Shown here: positions 60,520 to 64,000 of the stretch, in pieces | How positions within the stretch are numbered: position 1 is the first letter of the stretch | How the letters are laid out: the number at the start of each line of letters is the position of its first letter | DNA from: Streptomyces sp. RFCAC02 | GTDB lineage: Bacteria; Actinomycetota; Actinomycetes; Streptomycetales; Streptomycetaceae | Direction of reading: 5' to 3' | Length of the DNA: 64,000 nt | Assembly (NCBI RefSeq): GCF_004193175.1 | Contig: NZ_SAUH01000001.1 | Coordinates: forward strand, 5,055,501 to 5,119,500 | Program-made: the position numbers and the translations under genes | The notes under the pieces: model-generated | The model's database searches: none | What the model was told of the DNA's origin: nothing | Seen by the model: the letters and a program-made list of their open reading frames with translations, nothing else

Positions 60520-60702
60520 ATGTCCGACCACGAGTTCACCCTCGACCTCGACGGCCTGGACGTCGACACCATCGACGTCCTGCCGGCCGACTCCGTCATG
60601 ACCGAGGGCCACGGCGCCATCGAGACCGGCGCCTCCTGCTCCCCCGGCTACTGCTCCTGCTACAGCACGGCGATGAGCTGCTTCGTGCCGGAGGAGATCT
60701 GA
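60520..60702 (+). CDS. Thiopeptide precursor peptide
   Basis: 60 residues. Leader 1-38 is acidic and Leu/Asp-rich (FTLDLDGLDVDTIDVLPADS) and ends in TEGHGAIETGA, very close to the end of the thiomuracin precursor TbtA as I remember it (TAGHGMTEVGA). The core starts at Ser39-Cys40 and has 22 residues with 4 Cys (core positions 2, 7, 9, 16), 5 Ser (1, 3, 8, 11, 15) and 1 Thr (12), ending FVPEEI. Canonical Cys-Ser-Cys occurs at 7-9. ATG 60520 has AAGGAGA 7 bp upstream; a longer frame from 60451 is unlikely. Hairpins flank the gene. Confidence 0.92.
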   Translation: MSDHEFTLDLDGLDVDTIDVLPADSVMTEGHGAIETGASCSPGYCSCYSTAMSCFVPEEI

Positions 60703-60709
60703 TCCACCC

Positions 60710-60737
60710 GGTGCCCGGGCCGCACGGCCCGGGCACC
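60710..60737 (+). terminator. Attenuator hairpin after the precursor gene
   Basis: Perfect 12-bp arms GGTGCCCGGGCC (60710-60721) and GGCCCGGGCACC (60726-60737), loop GCAC, 7 bp past the precursor stop. It would let the precursor mRNA exceed that of the downstream enzymes. Confidence 0.8.
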
Positions 60738-60794
60738 CCCCGGGGGCCGGCGCGTCCGGCCCGATCCGCCGTCCCCGCGCCCAGGAGCACCGAC

Positions 60795-63563
60795 ATGCCC
60801 GACCTGCCGCCGGCCACCGCCCCCGAGGACCGCACGCACCCCGCGCCCGGCGGCACGTCACCCGCCGGCGGAGTGCTGACCGCGCCGGACGCCCCCGCCG
60901 GCATCCGGCCGGAGGGCCGCGCGTACGTCGTCGCGCCGGTGTTCGGCGTCCGCGTCGCGGGGCTGCCCGTCGCCGCCGTGGAGTCGCTGCGCGCGCCGCG
61001 CGCCTGGGCGGCGGCCGACCGCCTGGCACAGGACGCGGCCCGGCTCGCCGCCGACGGCGCACGCCTCGCCGACACGCTGCACGACGCCATCGCCGACCCG
61101 TCCCGCGCGCCGGTCAAACCGCTCCTCGTGGCGCTGCGCCGCAGCCTGTTCACCGGCCGCAGGCCCACCGCCCGCAGTCTCGCCCCCGAGGTCCTCGCCA
61201 CCCTGCCCGACGGGCTCGCGCGCGGGATCCGCGGCTGGGACGAGCGGCGCCTCGCGCACACCGAGGAGACCGCGGCGCTGCCCGCGCTCCTCGCGGCGGA
61301 GACCCGCGCGGCGGACGGGGCGATCGCCGCCGCCGCGTCGGCGCCCGACTTCCGCCGCGCCCTCGCGCTCAGCAGCCCCACCCTCTCCGCCGACCTGGCG
61401 GACTGGCTGGCCGGTCCAGGCCGCCCCGCCGACCGCAAGGCGCGGCTCAGCCTCGCCCGGTACGTGGCGCGGGCCGCCGCCAAGACCAGCCCGTACGTGT
61501 CGTTCGCCTACAGCGGCTTCGGCCGGTGGACCGCGGCGGGACCCGCCGTGCGCACCGCCGACGACCTGTCCTGGCGCAGCGTCGTCGAGCTGGACCGCGC
61601 GCAGACCACCCGGCTGTGGGCCGCGCTGGTACGGTGCCCCGCCGTACGGGACCGCGCGCGGCTGCGCGTGAACCCGACCGCCTCGGACGACGGCATGCGC
61701 GTCTGGTTCCTCGCGGCGGGCACGGCGGAACGGCTCGCGGGCGTCCCGTCCACCGGTTCCGTCCGCCACGTCCTGGCCGAGGTGCGCGGTACGCCCGGCC
61801 TCACCCTCGCCGGTCTGCGGCAGCGGCTCGGCGGGGGCGCCGGCACCGCGCGGGGACTCGAAGCACTCATCGACGCGGGACTGCTCGAACTCCTGCCGCC
61901 GCACGGCGACCAGTGCCCGGACCCGCTCGCCGCCCTCGACACCTGGCTCGCCGGGACGCTGCCGCCCGACGAGCCGGAACGCCCGGCGCTCCTCGCGTCC
62001 GTGCGGCGGATCCGCGCGGCCCTGCCGCCCGGCGGCACGCCCGACACCGCACCGGCCGCCGCGCGCGCGGCGCTGGAGACGACGTTCACCGAGCTGACCG
62101 GCGCGCCGCCCCGCCTGCCGGAGAAGAACCTCTGCCTGGAGACGGCCGTCCTGCCGGGCACCGCGGCCCACGCCGCGCTCCCCGACTGGACGCCGGTCCT
62201 CGACGACCTGGACGCGGTGCGCCGCCTGCTGTCCGTCTTCGACCTCGAACTGCCCGTCAAACTGGCCGCCGCCGCCGACTTCGCAGCACGCTACGGGCCG
62301 GACGCCGTCGTCCCCGCGCTCGCCTTCTACCGCGCCGTGCACGCGGACGGGCAGGACGCCGCGCCGGAGCTGGCAGGCGGCCTCCGCGCCCTGCTGCACA
62401 ACCCCCTCGTCCCCCACCCCAGGACCCTGCTGACCAGCCCGGTGGCGCGGATGCGGGAGCTGGGCGCCGTCCGCAAGGAGGTCTGGTCGCTGCTGGGCGC
62501 GGGACCCGACGCGCGGCCGGCCCCCGTCCGCGTGGACCCGGACCTGCCGGCCCGGCTGTCGGCCGGCCGGCCCCCGTGGATCAGGGCGCTCGACTCGGTC
62601 TGCGCCTACGTCCAGCCCGTCACGGGACCCGACGGCCTGCGCGTCGTGCTCAACGCCATGACGGCCGGGCACGGGCGCGGCCTCGGACGGCTGCACCACC
62701 TGGTGGGGCTCGCCGGGGGAGAGGTCCCCGAGCCCGACGGGCTGCGCGCCCCGCCCGGCCCGGAACTGCGCGCCGAGTACCGGGGCGAACTGGCCAGCGC
62801 CCTCAACCTCCGGCCGCCCACCACCGACGCCGCGCTCGCCTACCCGTTCGGCGCGGGACCGGGCACCGGCGGCGCGCCCGAGCCGCCCCCGCTGTCCCCG
62901 GCCGACCTCACCGTGACGACCGACCCCGCGACCGGCCTGCTCACGCTCCGCGCGCCCGACGGCAGGCCCGTACGCCCCCTGCACCTGGGCCTCGTCGCCG
63001 AGCACTGGCTGCCGCCCGCCCTGCGCTTCCTGGTGCGCGTCTTCGGCGACCCGTCCACCGTGATGCCGCCAGGCTGGCTGTTCCGCGCCGGGGCCCGCGT
63101 GCCGGACGCGGGCGTCGTGGAGCGGTGGCCGCGGCTCGACGTCGGACGCGTCACGCTCGCCCGCGCCTGCTGGCGGCTGCGCGCCGGCGACTTCCCCGTG
63201 CCGGCGCGCGGCGAGTCGCAGGCGGCGCACCTGGTGCGGTTCGCCGGCTGGCTGCGCGATCACGGCGCGCCCGCCCGTTTCTTCGCCCGTGTCGTCGACC
63301 CGAGCGTCACCCTCGACGAGGGCATGCGCGACGGCATGCGCGACGGGCTGGTCGGGAAGGCCCGCAAACCGTTCTGGACGGACGCGGCCAGCCCGCCGCT
63401 GCTCGCCGGTCTGGTGCGCGCCGTCACCGCGGCGCCGCCCGGCGCGCTCGTGGTCCTTGAGGAGGCGCTGCCCGATCCGGCCGACGCGCCGCACCACGCG
63501 CACCACGGGCCGCGCGTCACCGAGTACCTGGTGCAGTTGTCCGCCGTGCGGGACGACCGGTGA
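60795..63563 (+). CDS. LanB-type dehydratase, glutamylation component (TbtB-like)
   Basis: Uses glutamyl-tRNA to glutamylate Ser/Thr of the core, the first step to dehydroamino acids; 922 residues. It resembles the Lant_dehydr_N domain of split thiopeptide dehydratases: VAPVFGVRVAGLPVAAVESLR near the start, LARYVARAAAKTSPYVSFAYSGFG near 220, and a C-terminal WLRDHGAPARFFARVVDPS region. No C-terminal elimination domain, which the next gene probably supplies. ATG 60795 with CAGGAGC 7 bp upstream. Overlaps the next gene by 4 bp (GTGA). Confidence 0.9.
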   Translation: MPDLPPATAPEDRTHPAPGGTSPAGGVLTAPDAPAGIRPEGRAYVVAPVFGVRVAGLPVAAVESLRAPRAWAAADRLAQDAARLAADGARLADTLHDAIADPSRAPVKPLLVALRRSLFTGRRPTARSLAPEVLATLPDGLARGIRGWDERRLAHTEETAALPALLAAETRAADGAIAAAASAPDFRRALALSSPTLSADLADWLAGPGRPADRKARLSLARYVARAAAKTSPYVSFAYSGFGRWTAAGPAVRTADDLSWRSVVELDRAQTTRLWAALVRCPAVRDRARLRVNPTASDDGMRVWFLAAGTAERLAGVPSTGSVRHVLAEVRGTPGLTLAGLRQRLGGGAGTARGLEALIDAGLLELLPPHGDQCPDPLAALDTWLAGTLPPDEPERPALLASVRRIRAALPPGGTPDTAPAAARAALETTFTELTGAPPRLPEKNLCLETAVLPGTAAHAALPDWTPVLDDLDAVRRLLSVFDLELPVKLAAAADFAARYGPDAVVPALAFYRAVHADGQDAAPELAGGLRALLHNPLVPHPRTLLTSPVARMRELGAVRKEVWSLLGAGPDARPAPVRVDPDLPARLSAGRPPWIRALDSVCAYVQPVTGPDGLRVVLNAMTAGHGRGLGRLHHLVGLAGGEVPEPDGLRAPPGPELRAEYRGELASALNLRPPTTDAALAYPFGAGPGTGGAPEPPPLSPADLTVTTDPATGLLTLRAPDGRPVRPLHLGLVAEHWLPPALRFLVRVFGDPSTVMPPGWLFRAGARVPDAGVVERWPRLDVGRVTLARACWRLRAGDFPVPARGESQAAHLVRFAGWLRDHGAPARFFARVVDPSVTLDEGMRDGMRDGLVGKARKPFWTDAASPPLLAGLVRAVTAAPPGALVVLEEALPDPADAPHHAHHGPRVTEYLVQLSAVRDDR

Positions 63564-64000
63564 ACGGCGACCCGCGCTGGGTCAGCGCGCACCTCTTCCA
63601 CGACGGCGACCTCGACCTCCTCGCGCGGCGCGTCGTGGCGCCCGTCGTGCACGAGGCGCGGGAACGCGGCCTGCTGCGGCGGCACTTCTTCCTGCGCTAC
63701 TGGGAGGGCGGCCTGCATGTACGGCTGCGCCTCCTGCCCACTGCCCCGGAGGCGGCGCCGGAACTGCGGCGGCTGGTCGGCGAGCGGGCCGCGGCCCACT
63801 TCGCCACCACGCCGTCCGTGCGCGCCATCGGCGACGAGCGGTACGCGGAACTCGCCGCCAGGATGGCCGCCGGGGAACGCCTCACCTCGTACGAGACCGC
63901 CCTGCGCCCGCCCGACTCCGTCGCCGACGTGCCGTACCGGCCCGAGTACGACGCGTACGGCGACGCGTCCTGCCTCGACCTGGTCGAACAGCACTTCACC
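63560..64000 (+). CDS. Thiopeptide-type LanB C-domain protein (elimination or pyridine synthase), cut by window
   Basis: 147 codons are visible, open to the window end. WVSAHLFHDGDLDLLARRVVAP and RRHFFLRYWEGGLHVRLRLL match the SpaB_C/thiopeptide-type biosynthesis domain. In related clusters this fold occurs twice: as glutamate-elimination enzyme (TbtC) and as [4+2] pyridine synthase (TbtD). Which one this is cannot be decided from the part seen; the other should follow beyond 64000. GTG start overlaps the upstream stop. Confidence 0.85.
   Translation, partial: MNGDPRWVSAHLFHDGDLDLLARRVVAPVVHEARERGLLRRHFFLRYWEGGLHVRLRLLPTAPEAAPELRRLVGERAAAHFATTPSVRAIGDERYAELAARMAAGERLTSYETALRPPDSVADVPYRPEYDAYGDASCLDLVEQHFT

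Noticed and set aside
60520..60702. Standard 26-membered thiopeptide assignment
   Set aside because: Core position 10 is Tyr, not Ser, so the Ser1-Ser10 closure of the 26-membered class is impossible.

Overview
The window is high-GC actinobacterial chromosome, most likely Streptomyces or a close relative. Third codon positions are strongly GC-biased, GTG starts and 4-bp ATGA/GTGA gene overlaps are frequent, and the gene families are typical of the genus (Rok7B7, SARP regulator, actinobacterial type VII secretion, CebR-type box, DUF3099). No rRNA, tRNA, CRISPR array or intact insertion sequence was seen.

Layout. 1-7575: a sugar-uptake locus arranged like the Streptomyces xylFGH-rok7B7 region. 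A ROK regulator and a xylose-type ABC transporter run leftward, and a second, family-1 ABC importer runs rightward from a shared intergenic region. 7757-12129: a NarL-type two-component system with an ABC exporter. A small membrane protein here is a kinase-less copy of the kinase's sensor domain, and the two operons share a promoter-proximal inverted repeat. 12251-15177: secreted GH10 xylanase, with a perfect CebR-type box, and GH16 hydrolase. 15300-18057: epimerase-like protein, alpha/beta hydrolase and a divergent TetR regulator with two operator-like repeats. 18523-21066: AfsR/SARP-type regulator. 21260-37586: a complete actinobacterial type VII (ESX-like) secretion locus with candidate substrates, EccC, EccD, MycP, EccB and EccE. 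37655-42243: LLM-type oxidoreductase, homocysteine S-methyltransferase, YqeB-like membrane protein and a second two-component system. 42236-44567: an arginine-deiminase pathway pair in which both genes carry frameshifts (three single-base deletions in all). 44667-47840: NRAMP-type transporter, small membrane proteins, and a CmtR-like Cd/Pb sensor with a cation-efflux protein.

48086-64000 is the biosynthetic part. Three overlapping genes (membrane terpene cyclase, cyclodipeptide synthase of the NYH subfamily, squalene/phytoene-synthase-like prenyltransferase) look like a minimal drimentine-type cluster for a terpenylated cyclodipeptide. They are followed by an ArsR-like regulator with a 10-bp-arm palindrome over its start region and an MFS exporter. 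From 53594 to the window edge lies a thiopeptide (pyridine-forming RiPP) cluster: Ocin-ThiF/RRE protein, YcaO cyclodehydratase, SagB-type dehydrogenase split by an approximately 490-residue low-complexity linker, a 60-residue precursor peptide, a LanB-type glutamylating dehydratase and the start of a second LanB-like (elimination or pyridine-forming) protein. The core peptide does not fit the usual 26-, 29-, 32- or 35-membered macrocycles. The cluster has a promoter followed at once by a one-mismatch CebR-type box, so it may respond to cello-oligosaccharides. This cluster is the best candidate for an undescribed system in the window.
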